From Deltaproteobacteria bacterium (GTDB taxonomy: Bacteria > Myxococcota_A > UBA796 > GCA-2862545): a stretch of 64,000 bases of DNA. How positions within the stretch are numbered: the stretch's first letter is position 1; every line of letters begins with the position of its first letter. A program made the position numbers and the translations under genes. The stretch lies in contig SBGP01000106.1 in assembly GCA_006226595.1 (NCBI GenBank), positions 62,001 through 126,000 of the forward strand, written 5' to 3'. Below the pieces are notes generated by a model. The model was not told the DNA's origin, did no database searches, and was given only the letters and a program-made list of their open reading frames with translations. Of the stretch, positions 46,721 to 55,885 are shown in pieces.

Positions 46721-48213
46721 CGGATCGTGCACGTGGGCTCCCCGTCGAAGCAGCTGACCTCGGCGATGCCGGCCACCTGCAGGCTCAGCGAGGCGATCTC
46801 CCCGTCGAGCTCGGCGGTGACGATGCAGTTGGGCTCGGTCGCGTTGAGGATGGCGTCTCCCTGCGTGCGCGTCTCGGCCTGGCCGCAGGTGACGAGCAGG
46901 TTCGCCCCGCTCGGGTTGCGCACGACGAGCACGCGGGTATCCGCCTCTTCGCCGCCGAGCACCTCTCCGATGCGCGGGGCGGGGGCAGGCTCCTCCTCGG
47001 CCTCGAGCAGGTAGGCGAGCAGCAGGGTCGCTGCGCCGATCAGGCCCAGGCTGATCACCGCGAGGAGCACGATGACGAGCACGCCTGGCGCGGGCGGAGG
47101 CACCGTGCCGGGTGCGGCGACGCCGTCCTCGCTGACCTCGTCTTCGTCGTGTCCCTCGGAGTCGAGGAAGCCGGCGGGCAGCGCGGGCCGCTGCTTCACC
47201 GCCTCGGGGGGAGGGCCGACGCGCACGGGCATGCCGAAGGCACCGCCTGGGCGGGCCTCGGCGCGGGGCGAGAGGTAGCCGGCCTCGCTGCTCTCCTGGG
47301 TGTGGTCGTCGAGTCGCGGCAACCCACGCGGCGGCAGGCTCGGATCCGTGCGTTCCTCTTCCTGAGTGGCTGCCGGCGTGACGAAGGTCACGAGGTCCTC
47401 GACCTCGTCGACGTTGGCCTCGAGCATCGGCGACACGTAGCGGGTGGCCCAGCTCAGGAGCGCGTTGGTACCCAGCTCTTCGGCGATCTGCGTGAGCGCC
47501 TCGCTGATCCGGGCCAGGGGAGGGCGCTCCGTGGGCTCCCAGGTGCGCAGTGCGCGGAACCAGTTCGCGAAGCGCTCGCTGATCACCGGTCCGGGGCGCG
47601 ACATGATGCGGATCAACGCGCGGCGGACCGCGGCTTCGTGGTCGGAGGGGTCGTCCACGACCTCGGGCGGGGCGCCGGTGGCGAGCCACGAGAGCAGCAC
47701 GCCCAGGCGGTATACGAGCGAGGCTTCGCCGTGGTCTCCCGTGGGGTCGACCATCGCGGGCTCGGTGACGACGGGCTCGATGAACCCGGCCAGGCGCAAG
47801 CGACCGAGCGGATCGACGAGCAGGTCGTACGGGGTGGGGCCGCGGTGCTGTCGCGCGATGGGGCCGGCGGCGGCCAGGGACTCGGCGACCCGTGCGACCA
47901 CGGTCACCGCGGCACCAAGGGGCAGCTGCGAGGGACCCTCGGCGAGCACGTGGCTCAGCGCGAGCACGTCGGCCTCGGGGAACACCCAGCAAAGGTGCCC
48001 GCGGGTGAGCTGGACGCTCTCGGGCAGCCACATCGTGCCGTGGGTCGCCTCGAGCAGCGCGAGGCGCTGGCTGGCGCGGCCCAGGCTTCCGTCGTCCGCG
48101 CCCTCGGGCCCGCGGATCACGAGCACGTGTCCCCGTCCACGCAGGCGGCCTCGCCACGCTGCGGGCTGCCAGCAGGGGTAGGGTTTCGTCAGCTCGAGGC
48201 GAGCGTGCGCCAA
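46717..48213 (-). CDS. single-pass membrane pseudokinase
   Basis: A 498-residue protein from TTG 48213 (GGAG upstream). Residues ~25-250 keep a protein-kinase layout, but the catalytic loop reads HRGPTPYDLLVD (Asp of HRD replaced by Gly125, Asn by Asp130). The DFG position reads GFI (Gly143-Phe144). No ATP-binding Lys motif is evident. A disordered acidic linker and a transmembrane helix (VLVIVLLAVISLGLIGAATL) precede a C-terminal extracytoplasmic beta domain with several cysteines. It probably acts as a non-catalytic signalling or scaffold protein. Confidence 0.7.
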   Translation of the reverse strand: MAHARLELTKPYPCWQPAAWRGRLRGRGHVLVIRGPEGADDGSLGRASQRLALLEATHGTMWLPESVQLTRGHLCWVFPEADVLALSHVLAEGPSQLPLGAAVTVVARVAESLAAAGPIARQHRGPTPYDLLVDPLGRLRLAGFIEPVVTEPAMVDPTGDHGEASLVYRLGVLLSWLATGAPPEVVDDPSDHEAAVRRALIRIMSRPGPVISERFANWFRALRTWEPTERPPLARISEALTQIAEELGTNALLSWATRYVSPMLEANVDEVEDLVTFVTPAATQEEERTDPSLPPRGLPRLDDHTQESSEAGYLSPRAEARPGGAFGMPVRVGPPPEAVKQRPALPAGFLDSEGHDEDEVSEDGVAAPGTVPPPAPGVLVIVLLAVISLGLIGAATLLLAYLLEAEEEPAPAPRIGEVLGGEEADTRVLVVRNPSGANLLVTCGQAETRTQGDAILNATEPNCIVTAELDGEIASLSLQVAGIAEVSCFDGEPTCTIR

Positions 48214-48250
48214 GCGTGCTCCATCCGACGGGCAACCATACCCCGGCGGC

Positions 48251-48832
48251 CTAGGGACGGTAGTCGATCCCGGTGACGAGCCCGCTGTCTACGCGCAAGG
48301 CCAGCGTCCCCCACTCGACATCGGTGAGCGTCTCGGTGAGCGGGTCGAAGGTCGCGTAGTCGGGCAGGTCGAGGGCGCTGACGTAGCAGTCGAGGCTGCT
48401 TCCGACGCCCCATCCCTCCGCGCTCCGGGCGCTGCCATCGGTGACCGTGAACCCGTCGAGGGTGTCGCCGTCGGTGAGGCCACCCGACGAGTCCGCGTCG
48501 TAGAACTGGAGCGAGTAGTCGGGGATGTCGCAGTACGCGAGGATGCCGTAGTCCACGCAGTTGTCGGGGGTCATCGACAACGCGGCGGCGAGGGCGCCGA
48601 AGGTGCCACTTCCGATGCACTGGCCCTCGATGCAGCCGAGGTGCAGGTCGGAGTTGCCGGGGGCATCGGCCTCGCACGCGGGCAGGGCCTCGAAGTAGGC
48701 CTCGAACGCGGCCCACTCGTCGATCTCGCTCTGGTCCTCGTAGCAGAGCCCGTCGACGGCGGTGAACCCGCTGTCGCAGTCGGGCTCGCCACCGCAGGCC
48801 ATCAGCAGGAGCAGGGGAAGGCAGGTGCGCAT
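48251..48832 (-). CDS. EF-hand-like lipoprotein (paralogue 2)
   Basis: A 193-residue lipoprotein (LLMAC lipobox). It carries cysteine pairs and a calcium-loop-like segment DADSSGGLTDGD, then GFTVTDGSARSAEGWGVG. The gene lies 1 bp downstream of a paralogue with the same order of features, so the two are a tandem duplication in one operon. It is probably an outer-membrane-exposed, calcium-stabilised protein; the function is unknown. Confidence 0.75.
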   Translation of the reverse strand: MRTCLPLLLLMACGGEPDCDSGFTAVDGLCYEDQSEIDEWAAFEAYFEALPACEADAPGNSDLHLGCIEGQCIGSGTFGALAAALSMTPDNCVDYGILAYCDIPDYSLQFYDADSSGGLTDGDTLDGFTVTDGSARSAEGWGVGSSLDCYVSALDLPDYATFDPLTETLTDVEWGTLALRVDSGLVTGIDYRP

Positions 48833-48833
48833 G

Positions 48834-49448
48834 TCAGAGCCCCAGCAGGGTGATGGATTCGGTGGTGCCGCGGCCTCCGGAGGAGGACACGAGGAGTAGT
48901 CCCGCGTCGGTCCAGAAGGACAGCTGATCCAGGGACCAGCCGTCCGGGTAGCGTCGCGCGACGACCTCGTAGGGTGCGGGGTCGCCGAGCCAGCACGACA
49001 GGGGAATGCCGAGTCCGCGTCCATCCGCGGTTGTGCCGTCCCACGGGATGTCGAGGGCGCCCCCCTCGAGCGACAGCCAGTTCGCGGTCTCGTCGGCATC
49101 GACCTGGCCGTTGCCATTGGCGTCGTCGAAGCTCGCGAACACCGCCGGGTCGTCCCAGATCAGGAAGGGGGCGACCGCGTCGTCGTAGTTCGTGCCGAAC
49201 TCGGCCTCGAAGTCGGCGAGCGTCCCGCCGGCACAGGCCTGGCCGGCGCAGAAGGCGTCCAGGTCGAGGCTCCCGTCGCCGGAGAGCCCGCTGGGGCAGG
49301 GGTCGGCGTCGAGAAGTGGCTGCAGGTCCGGGGTGAGGGCGTCGGCGTCGAGACCGCAGTGGCCTTCGCCGAGGTCGACCCAGCCCTCGTCACAGCTGGA
49401 CTCGCCACCACACGCGGCGAGCAGAAACAGGGGCATCAAGCGGTGCAC
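48834..49448 (-). CDS. EF-hand-like lipoprotein (paralogue 1)
   Basis: A 204-residue lipoprotein (LLAAC lipobox; ATG at 49448 or 49436). It contains a near-perfect EF-hand/dockerin-type loop DANGNGQVDADE (Asp, Asn, Asn, Asp and Glu at positions 1, 3, 5, 9, 12), followed by TADGRGLGIPLSCWLG. This matches the layout of the downstream paralogue (SARSAEGWGVGSSLDCYV). The cysteines are similarly placed. Calcium binding is an inference from the loop. Confidence 0.77.
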   Translation of the reverse strand: MHRLMPLFLLAACGGESSCDEGWVDLGEGHCGLDADALTPDLQPLLDADPCPSGLSGDGSLDLDAFCAGQACAGGTLADFEAEFGTNYDDAVAPFLIWDDPAVFASFDDANGNGQVDADETANWLSLEGGALDIPWDGTTADGRGLGIPLSCWLGDPAPYEVVARRYPDGWSLDQLSFWTDAGLLLVSSSGGRGTTESITLLGL

Positions 49449-49466
49449 AGCGCCTCCAGGCGCCGA

Positions 49467-50030
49467 CTATGGCGCAGGCTGCACTCCGCGAGGGGGTGTG
49501 GCGTCGTGGTCGAGCGGGTCGCCTCCCGCGAGCACGAACCACGTGAACGGCAAGGTCAGGTGGCGGCTCCCGACGGCGAACATCGACAGGCCGAGGAGCA
49601 GGTCCGGGTCGTCGGGGTTCACGGCGACCAGCGGGTCGCGGACGCGGTTCATGTAGTCGAGGCGGTGGTTGCCGCCCGTGGTGTAGTCGATGACGAGTCC
49701 GCGCTTGCCCGGCATCTCCAGGCCGTCGTGGCCGCAGATCCGGTAGTGCCAGTAGGTCCGCGGCTCACCGCGTCGCTGCTTGTGGACCCACGGCTGATCG
49801 AGCGGCGTCTGTTCGCAGGCGATGTTCCATCCGCGGAGGCTTCCGTCGGGCTCGCGCTTGAAGGTCTTGCGAAACTTGGTCCACGCCACCGTGTGGCGCA
49901 CGAGGCCGGGGGCCAGCGACACGCCGTTCATCTGGCGGTCCGCCACGGCCTCGCGGTCGATGGGGTGGCCGCCATCGAGCAGCGACCACAGTTCGGCGTT
50001 GGAGAGGGTGAGCAGGTCGTCGAGGGTCAT
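49467..50030 (-). CDS. conserved-looking hypothetical protein
   Basis: A 187-residue soluble protein. It starts with a helical segment (LDDLLTLSNAELWSLLDGG), followed by an aromatic- and His-rich beta domain (TYWHYRICGHDGLEMPGK, VIDYTTGGNHRLDYMNRVRD, LTLPFTWFVLAGGDPLDHD). The pattern suggests a lipocalin-like or ligand-binding fold, but I do not recognise the family. It is divergent from msrA with an 81-bp gap. Confidence 0.72.
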   Translation of the reverse strand: MTLDDLLTLSNAELWSLLDGGHPIDREAVADRQMNGVSLAPGLVRHTVAWTKFRKTFKREPDGSLRGWNIACEQTPLDQPWVHKQRRGEPRTYWHYRICGHDGLEMPGKRGLVIDYTTGGNHRLDYMNRVRDPLVAVNPDDPDLLLGLSMFAVGSRHLTLPFTWFVLAGGDPLDHDATPPRGVQPAP

Positions 50031-50111
50031 GGGCGCATCCTACAGCGAGGACCTTTCTTGACGGACGGGGCATCGTGACGCGAATACCTGTGAGGACCAC
50101 CCGGAGCCGCC

Positions 50112-50759
50112 ATGCTGTTCGGATTCCTGCGACCCGCGACCCTGCCCACTCCCGAAGAGGCCCTTCCCGGAAGGTCCGAGCCGATCGAGGTGCCTGCGAC
50201 GCACGTCGTCACCGGTGCGTCGATGACCGGACCGTGGCCCGGCATGGAGGTCGCGTACTTCGGGCTCGGCTGCTTCTGGGGTGCGGAGCGCAAGTTCTGG
50301 CAGACCGAGGGCGTGGTGAGCACCGCGGCTGGCTACCAGGGCGGGTTCACCGACAACCCCACCTACAAGGAGGTGTGCAGCGGCCAGACCGGGCACACCG
50401 AGGTCGTCCAGGTCGTGTTCGATCCGGCGGTGGTCAGCTACGAGCAGCTGCTCAAGGTGTTCTTCGAGAACCACGACCCGACCCAGGGCATGCGGCAGGG
50501 CAACGACCGCGGGACCCAGTACCGCTCGGCGGTGTACGCCACGAGCGACAAGCAGCTCGCGGTTGCGGAAGAGGCACGCAAGACCTACGCGAAGAAGCTC
50601 GCCGAGGCCGGGTACGGGCGCGTGACCACGGAGATCCGCGAGGCGCCGCCGTTCTACTACGCCGAGGAGTATCACCAGCAGTACCTGCACAAGAACCCCG
50701 ACGGGTACTGCGGGATCGGTGGGACGGGCGTGAGCTGCCCGATCGGGCTCGACGTCTAG
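50112..50759 (+). CDS. msrA: peptide-methionine (S)-S-oxide reductase
   Basis: A 215-residue MsrA. The catalytic GLGCFWGAE (Cys54) is followed by the conserved [18 protein letters not shown] and [20 protein letters not shown] blocks (the last read in overlapping parts). It reduces S-methionine sulfoxide using thioredoxin. An N-terminal extension of ~45 residues without a signal peptide matches several proteobacterial MsrAs. Monocistronic. Confidence 0.96.
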   Translation: MLFGFLRPATLPTPEEALPGRSEPIEVPATHVVTGASMTGPWPGMEVAYFGLGCFWGAERKFWQTEGVVSTAAGYQGGFTDNPTYKEVCSGQTGHTEVVQVVFDPAVVSYEQLLKVFFENHDPTQGMRQGNDRGTQYRSAVYATSDKQLAVAEEARKTYAKKLAEAGYGRVTTEIREAPPFYYAEEYHQQYLHKNPDGYCGIGGTGVSCPIGLDV

Positions 50760-50891
50760 CGGCCGGATGCTGGCACCGCCGCTCTGTGTGCCTGTCCAGG
50801 CCATGCCCCGTTCCGTGAGCGTGCGGGCCGGTGGCAGTCCAGAGAAGGGGCGCGCGAGGTAGCATGGTGCGAACGCATCAAGGAGGTCGCC

Positions 50892-51338
50892 GTGCCGATG
50901 CAGCGCGTCATGTACGTCTCCCGGGCCAAGCGCAAGATGTCGAAGGGGGAGCTCTCGGACCTCCTCATGGGTGCGCGTGCCCGGAACGAAGCGCACGGGA
51001 TCACCGGCGCACTCATCTATGACGCCGGCTACTTCGGCCAGATTCTCGAGGGGCCAGAAGCGGCGATTCAACAGTTGCTCCTCAACATCGCGGCCGACCC
51101 GCGACACGAGGAGTACGAGCTGGTCTCTTCGGGGCCTGTCGAGGAGCGCTACTTCGACGGCTGGTCCATGGACTGGATCGACCTCGGAACCTTCGCGGAC
51201 ACCAAGCACGCCGAGCTGCGTGGGTTCCTTCGCCAGCACCCGGTCACCGACCGAGGTGCCGTGTTCCGGGCGCTGACGACGTTCATCGCTGACCGCGCCA
51301 AGCGTCGCGATGCCGCACATGCCGAGGGTCGCCGCTAG
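50892..51338 (+). CDS. BLUF-domain blue-light photoreceptor
   Basis: A 148-residue single-domain BLUF protein (GTG start directly behind AGGAGGT). The flavin-binding signature is complete: Tyr8 (VMYVSRA), Asn32 in ARNEAHGITGALIY, Gln50 in FGQILEGP and Trp91/Met93 in GWSMDW. These residues carry out the FAD hydrogen-bond switch in BLUF photoreceptors. No output domain is attached, so it must act through a partner. The C-terminal ~40 residues are basic and helical. Confidence 0.92.
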   Translation: MPMQRVMYVSRAKRKMSKGELSDLLMGARARNEAHGITGALIYDAGYFGQILEGPEAAIQQLLLNIAADPRHEEYELVSSGPVEERYFDGWSMDWIDLGTFADTKHAELRGFLRQHPVTDRGAVFRALTTFIADRAKRRDAAHAEGRR

Positions 51339-51409
51339 CCAGCCGAGGATGGGGTCCGCCCACGTTCGGCGTCGCGTTTCAGGCCGCGTCCGGGAGGGGA
51401 AGACCCGCG

Positions 51410-53131
51410 CTACGCGAGCCGCGCCTTGGCCTCGATACGGCCGTAGATCCGCTGGTACGGACCCTCGGCAGCGATCAGTTCCGCATGCCGCCCGCGCTGG
51501 ACCACGCGGCCTCCCTCGAGCACGAGGATGCGATCGGCCTGCTCGATGGTCGCGAGGCGGTGGGTGACCACCACCGTGCTCACGTGCGGCAGGCTGCGGT
51601 CGAGGGCCTCCCAGAATGCGGCCTCGGTGTCGGCATCGAGCGCGGCGGTGGCGTCGTCGAGGAGCAGGATCGCCGGGTCGCCGACCAGGGCGCGGGCGAT
51701 GGCGACACGCTGCTGCTGGCCGCCGGACAGCGTCACGCCGCGCTCGCCGACACGGGTCTCCAGCCCCTGCGGCAGCGCGGGCAGGTCCTGCGCGAGTCGC
51801 GACACGGTGAGGGCTCGCTCGAACACGGCCTCGTCGACCTCCCGGCCGAGGAGGATGGTCTCGCGGAGGCTGGTGGACGGGAGCACCGGATCTTGCGGCA
51901 CCAGGGCGACGGCCCGCCGTGCGGTGGCCCGGTCCAGCTGGGAGCGCGGATGTCCTCCGAGGAGCAGGCTGCCAGCCGTGGGCTGCCGCATGCCCGCGAG
52001 CAGGGCCATGGCGGTGCTCTTGCCCGAGCCCACCTCGCCGACGATGGCGATGCGCTCGCCGGGGGCCAGCTCCAGGTCGAGGTCCTCGATCAGGGTGGCG
52101 CCGTCCTCGGCGCGCACGGCTACGCCGCGGGCCGAGAGCGAGGCGTCGTCCGGAGAGCCCGTTCCCCAGCGGTCTTCCGGCACCGGCTCGTCCATCAGCT
52201 CCTGCAGGCGGTCCAGCGCGACACGGGCCTGCATCACCTTGGACACGAACATGCCGAAGTCGAACATGGGCCACACCAGCGTCATCACCAGGCCCTCGAA
52301 GGTCACGAACTGGCCCAGCGTCACGCTTCCCTCGATCACCGCCTCGCCTCCGGCGAGTAGCAGGGAGACCATCGCCAGCTGCCAGCCGAAGCCGTAGAGC
52401 AGGAACACGCCCTGCTGGATGCGGGCGACGTGGACCTCCGCATCCCGCTGGACCGCGGCCCGCTCGGCGAAGCCCTCGGCCACGGTGGGCGCCAGACCGG
52501 TGGCCTGCACGACCCGGATGCCCTCGAAGGTGGTCGCGAGCTGGTCGTTGATCGCGGAGATCGAGCGCTGCACCGCGAGATAACGACGCCCGAGCTCGGT
52601 CTGGGCCACGGCCTGCAGCGCGATGAGCACGGGGAGGGGAGCCGCTACCCACAAGGTCAGCCGCCAGTCGAGCCACAGCATGGCCGAGAGACTGCTGACC
52701 ACGATGAGCAGGGCCTCGAAGGCCCGGAACACGCCGGAGCACAGGAACCAGCTGATCTTGTCGCCGGCGTCGTCGTACAGCCGCGTGACCAGGTCGCCGG
52801 TCCGCCACCGCCGGAAGAAGCTGGGGTCGAGCTCGGTGAGGTGGTCGAACACGCGCTGACGGGCCCGCCACTGGATGGTGGCGTTCATCACCGAGCGGCT
52901 GCCCTGCAGCACCATGTACAGAAGCCACTGGCCCACCGCGGCGGCGACCATCCACCCGGCGACCTCGCGCAGGGCCTCGGGCGGCTGGTCGAGGCGCTCG
53001 ATCGCGTACTGCCACAGCCAGGGGAACGCGGTGAGCAGCACCGCCGAGCCCACCGAGAGCAGCACGATCTGCGCGAGGAAGATCGGGCTGTCCTTCCACA
53101 GCAGCCACCACCAGCGGAACACGAGCCTCAT
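51410..53131 (-). CDS. ABC exporter half-transporter with degenerate Walker-B glutamate
   Basis: A 573-residue half-transporter with six N-terminal membrane helices and a C-terminal ATPase domain. Walker A GEVGSGKST, signature VTLSGGQQQR and Walker B ILLLDDATAALD are present. The catalytic Glu after Walker B is Asp, the mark of the non-canonical site in heterodimeric exporters. Its start overlaps the stop of the partner gene (ATGA). Substrate unknown; MdlA/BmrC-like drug or lipid export is typical. Confidence 0.9.
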   Translation of the reverse strand: MRLVFRWWWLLWKDSPIFLAQIVLLSVGSAVLLTAFPWLWQYAIERLDQPPEALREVAGWMVAAAVGQWLLYMVLQGSRSVMNATIQWRARQRVFDHLTELDPSFFRRWRTGDLVTRLYDDAGDKISWFLCSGVFRAFEALLIVVSSLSAMLWLDWRLTLWVAAPLPVLIALQAVAQTELGRRYLAVQRSISAINDQLATTFEGIRVVQATGLAPTVAEGFAERAAVQRDAEVHVARIQQGVFLLYGFGWQLAMVSLLLAGGEAVIEGSVTLGQFVTFEGLVMTLVWPMFDFGMFVSKVMQARVALDRLQELMDEPVPEDRWGTGSPDDASLSARGVAVRAEDGATLIEDLDLELAPGERIAIVGEVGSGKSTAMALLAGMRQPTAGSLLLGGHPRSQLDRATARRAVALVPQDPVLPSTSLRETILLGREVDEAVFERALTVSRLAQDLPALPQGLETRVGERGVTLSGGQQQRVAIARALVGDPAILLLDDATAALDADTEAAFWEALDRSLPHVSTVVVTHRLATIEQADRILVLEGGRVVQRGRHAELIAAEGPYQRIYGRIEAKARLA

Positions 53132-54822
53132 GCCGCCACCCCCTGGAGCTGTGCCAGGGCCGCGTACAGGCCTCCGCGGGCGAGCAGCTCGTCGTGGGTG
53201 CCGACCTCCTGGACCTCGCCATGAGCGAGCACGTAGATCTGGTCGCAGTCGCGCACGGTGGCCAGGCGGTGGGCCACGGTGATCGTGGTCCGCCCGGTCT
53301 TCAGCCGGTCCAGCGCCGCCTGCACGGTGCGCTCGGTCTCCGGGTCGATCGCGGAGGTCGCCTCGTCGAGCACGAGCACCTCGGGATCGTCGACCAGCGC
53401 CCGGGCGAAGGTGAGCAGCTGGCGCTCGCCGCGCGAGAGGTTCGCCCCGCCATCGAGCAGGTCCTGGTCGAGGTCCATGCTCAGCCCGACCCGGGACAGG
53501 GCGCGCTCGGCCCGCTCGCGGTCGCCGCCAAGGTTGTCGAGCACGGTGCCAGGGAAGAGGTGCACGTCCTGCTGCACGAGACCGATGCGACGCCGAAGCT
53601 CGCCCAGCGCCAGGTCCCGGAGGTCCACGCCATCGACGCTCACCCGGCCACTCGTGGGATCCCGGAAGCGGAACAACAGGTTGAGCACCGTGGACTTGCC
53701 GGCTCCGGTGGCACCGACGATGCCGGTGCTCGTGCCGGCGGGGAAGGCCAGATCGATGCCGCGGAGGATGGGCGTGCCCTCCACATAGGAAAAGCCCACC
53801 TCCTCGAGTCGCAGCGCCGCTGTGAGCCCGGGCCAGGGGACCGGTTCGACGGGGTCGGCGATGGTCGGCTGGCTGTCGAGGATGCCGGCGACGCGCAGGG
53901 CGGCGGCGCGTGCCCGCTCCAGGGTCGACAGCTGGTGCGAGAGCCGCATCAGCGGCTGGAACATGAGGCGCAGGTAGCCGATGCCCATCACCAGCGCGCC
54001 CAGTGTCACCTCACCCGCCGAGACCAGGGCGCCGCCGACGAGCAGGGTGGCGACCATGGCGCCGCGCTGGGCAAGCATCACCGAGTTGAAGTACCAGACT
54101 GGCTGGACCTGGGCGAGGGCTTCGGCTCGGAACACCTCTTCGTTGATCGCGGCGGCGCGGTCCCGGGTCCACTGCTCGCGGTCGAAGGTCTGGAGGATGG
54201 GCATGGCCCGCACGTGCTCGGCGAGGAAGGCGGTGAGGGTGGCCTTCACTGCCCGCGCCTTGAGGAAGTACGGGGCGCCGATCTTCCGGAACAGCCAGAA
54301 CAGCACCAGATACACGGGCACGACGCCGAACACGATGGGCAGCAGTGCTGGGCTGGTCCACGCGAGCATGCCGAACATGCCGAAGAACAGCAGGCCATCG
54401 GCCGGCACCATGAGCACGACCTCGGCGAACAGCACCCTCAGCGCCTCGGTGTCGCCCTGCACCCGGGTGATCAGCGAGCCGGAGGGGTGGTCGTCGTGGA
54501 AGGCCAGGTCGTGGCCGACGAGGTGCGCGAACAGCTGGCGCTTGAGGTCGTACATCGCCCGCTGAGCGACGACCTCGAGGGTCACGCGGCTCGCCCAGGT
54601 CATGGTCAGCGACACGCCGAGCAGGCTCACGTAGAGCAGCGCCCGTCGTGTGAGGCCGGCCACGTCGCCGTTCGCGATGTCCACGTCGATGGCCTGGGCC
54701 ACCAGCCACGGACTGGCCAGGGTCGCCGCCGAGGCCACGCCCAGCCCGGCCATGCCCCAGGCGAGCCGAAGCTCGCTGCCGCGGAACTGCGGGAACAGGC
54801 GCAACAAGGGGTGACGGCTCAC
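53128..54822 (-). CDS. ABC exporter half-transporter, canonical ATP site partner
   Basis: A 564-residue half-transporter with six membrane helices and a C-terminal ATPase domain. Walker A GATGAGKST, signature ANLSRGERQLL and Walker B LVLDEATSAID with an intact catalytic Glu are present. Together with the overlapping downstream gene it forms an asymmetric MdlAB/TM287-288-type heterodimer exporting hydrophobic compounds or lipids. The gene pair is separated from the upstream LysR gene by a short gap. Confidence 0.9.
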   Translation of the reverse strand: MSRHPLLRLFPQFRGSELRLAWGMAGLGVASAATLASPWLVAQAIDVDIANGDVAGLTRRALLYVSLLGVSLTMTWASRVTLEVVAQRAMYDLKRQLFAHLVGHDLAFHDDHPSGSLITRVQGDTEALRVLFAEVVLMVPADGLLFFGMFGMLAWTSPALLPIVFGVVPVYLVLFWLFRKIGAPYFLKARAVKATLTAFLAEHVRAMPILQTFDREQWTRDRAAAINEEVFRAEALAQVQPVWYFNSVMLAQRGAMVATLLVGGALVSAGEVTLGALVMGIGYLRLMFQPLMRLSHQLSTLERARAAALRVAGILDSQPTIADPVEPVPWPGLTAALRLEEVGFSYVEGTPILRGIDLAFPAGTSTGIVGATGAGKSTVLNLLFRFRDPTSGRVSVDGVDLRDLALGELRRRIGLVQQDVHLFPGTVLDNLGGDRERAERALSRVGLSMDLDQDLLDGGANLSRGERQLLTFARALVDDPEVLVLDEATSAIDPETERTVQAALDRLKTGRTTITVAHRLATVRDCDQIYVLAHGEVQEVGTHDELLARGGLYAALAQLQGVAA

Positions 54823-54861
54823 GGTGGCTCCGAGCCCCGGGGCGGTCGGGGTCCCTCCGTC

Positions 54862-55788
54862 CTAACCTCGTCCCGGCGTGACGCCGTGGAGGGCATGTCC
54901 CTGTGTGTCGCGGGTGACGACCTCCGCAAGGGTCGACACGACGGCCTGAAGTCGGGCGCTGCGCTGTCCCGAGGCCGGGTAGATCGCGTAGATCGGAAAC
55001 GACACGCCCGTAAAGCCCGGAAGGACCCGGCGAAGCTCGGGGTGTGCGCGCAGGACCCGCTGCGAGGTGCTGCCGATCCCGAGGCCGGCGCGCATCGCGT
55101 CGATGAGTGCGCGCCCGTCGTCGGCCTCGAAGCGGCCGTTTACGGCTACGACGTGCTGCTCGCCGGCGGCGTCAGTGAGCGTCCACGCTGTCTCGGGTGG
55201 GTTGCGGCGGAAGTGCACGGTGCGGTGGTTCGCGAGCTCCGCGGGCGTCTGCGGCTCTCCGAAGCGGGAGAGGTATGCGTCGCTGGCCGCGAGCACGAGC
55301 TGCAGGTCGTGGAGCTTGCGCGCGACGAGGCTGCTGTCCTCGAGCACCGCTCCGATGACGAGCACGTCGAGGCCGACGCTCACCGGGTTCACTGGCCGGT
55401 CGTGCACCGCGATCTCCAGTCGCAGGTCGGGGTTCGCGAGCAGCAGGGGGGCGAGAGAGTGCACCACGTCGGCGGCGAGCAGGCTCGGGATGCCGAGGCG
55501 AACCACGCCGGTCAGTCCCTCCCGTTCCCGGCGCAGCGTGGCTTCCGCGTCGTCCACCGCATCGAGGATGCGCTGGGCCGAGCCGATGAACACGCGCCCG
55601 TACTCCGAGAGGCTGACGCTGCGGGTGGTGCGGTTCAGCAAGCGCGTGCCGAGGCGCTCCTCGAGCGCGGCGATGCGCCGACCCACCGTGTTCGGCGGCA
55701 TGCCGAGGGCTCGCGATGCAGCCGCGAGGCTGCCGGACTCGACGATCTGCGCGAACACACGCAGCTCTTCCACGCTCTCCAGGCTCAT
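54862..55788 (-). CDS. LysR-family transcriptional regulator
   Basis: A 308-residue LysR protein. N-terminal winged helix-turn-helix (LAAASRALGMPPNTVGRRIAAL) followed by a periplasmic-binding-protein-like effector domain. It is divergent from the SRPBCC gene at 55886 across a 97-bp gap, the usual place for LysR operators. That gap contains the inverted repeat CCTC-GATTTCT-GAGG near 55796. It probably controls the SRPBCC operon. Confidence 0.9.
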   Translation of the reverse strand: MSLESVEELRVFAQIVESGSLAAASRALGMPPNTVGRRIAALEERLGTRLLNRTTRSVSLSEYGRVFIGSAQRILDAVDDAEATLRREREGLTGVVRLGIPSLLAADVVHSLAPLLLANPDLRLEIAVHDRPVNPVSVGLDVLVIGAVLEDSSLVARKLHDLQLVLAASDAYLSRFGEPQTPAELANHRTVHFRRNPPETAWTLTDAAGEQHVVAVNGRFEADDGRALIDAMRAGLGIGSTSQRVLRAHPELRRVLPGFTGVSFPIYAIYPASGQRSARLQAVVSTLAEVVTRDTQGHALHGVTPGRG

Positions 55789-55885
55789 CCGATTGCCTCG
55801 ATTTCTGAGGTTGTATTCCTCTGATTACCACATGGTTTGAGGGGATGGCGTCGGTGATGCTGAGGGCACCGACACGGAGGTCCCC

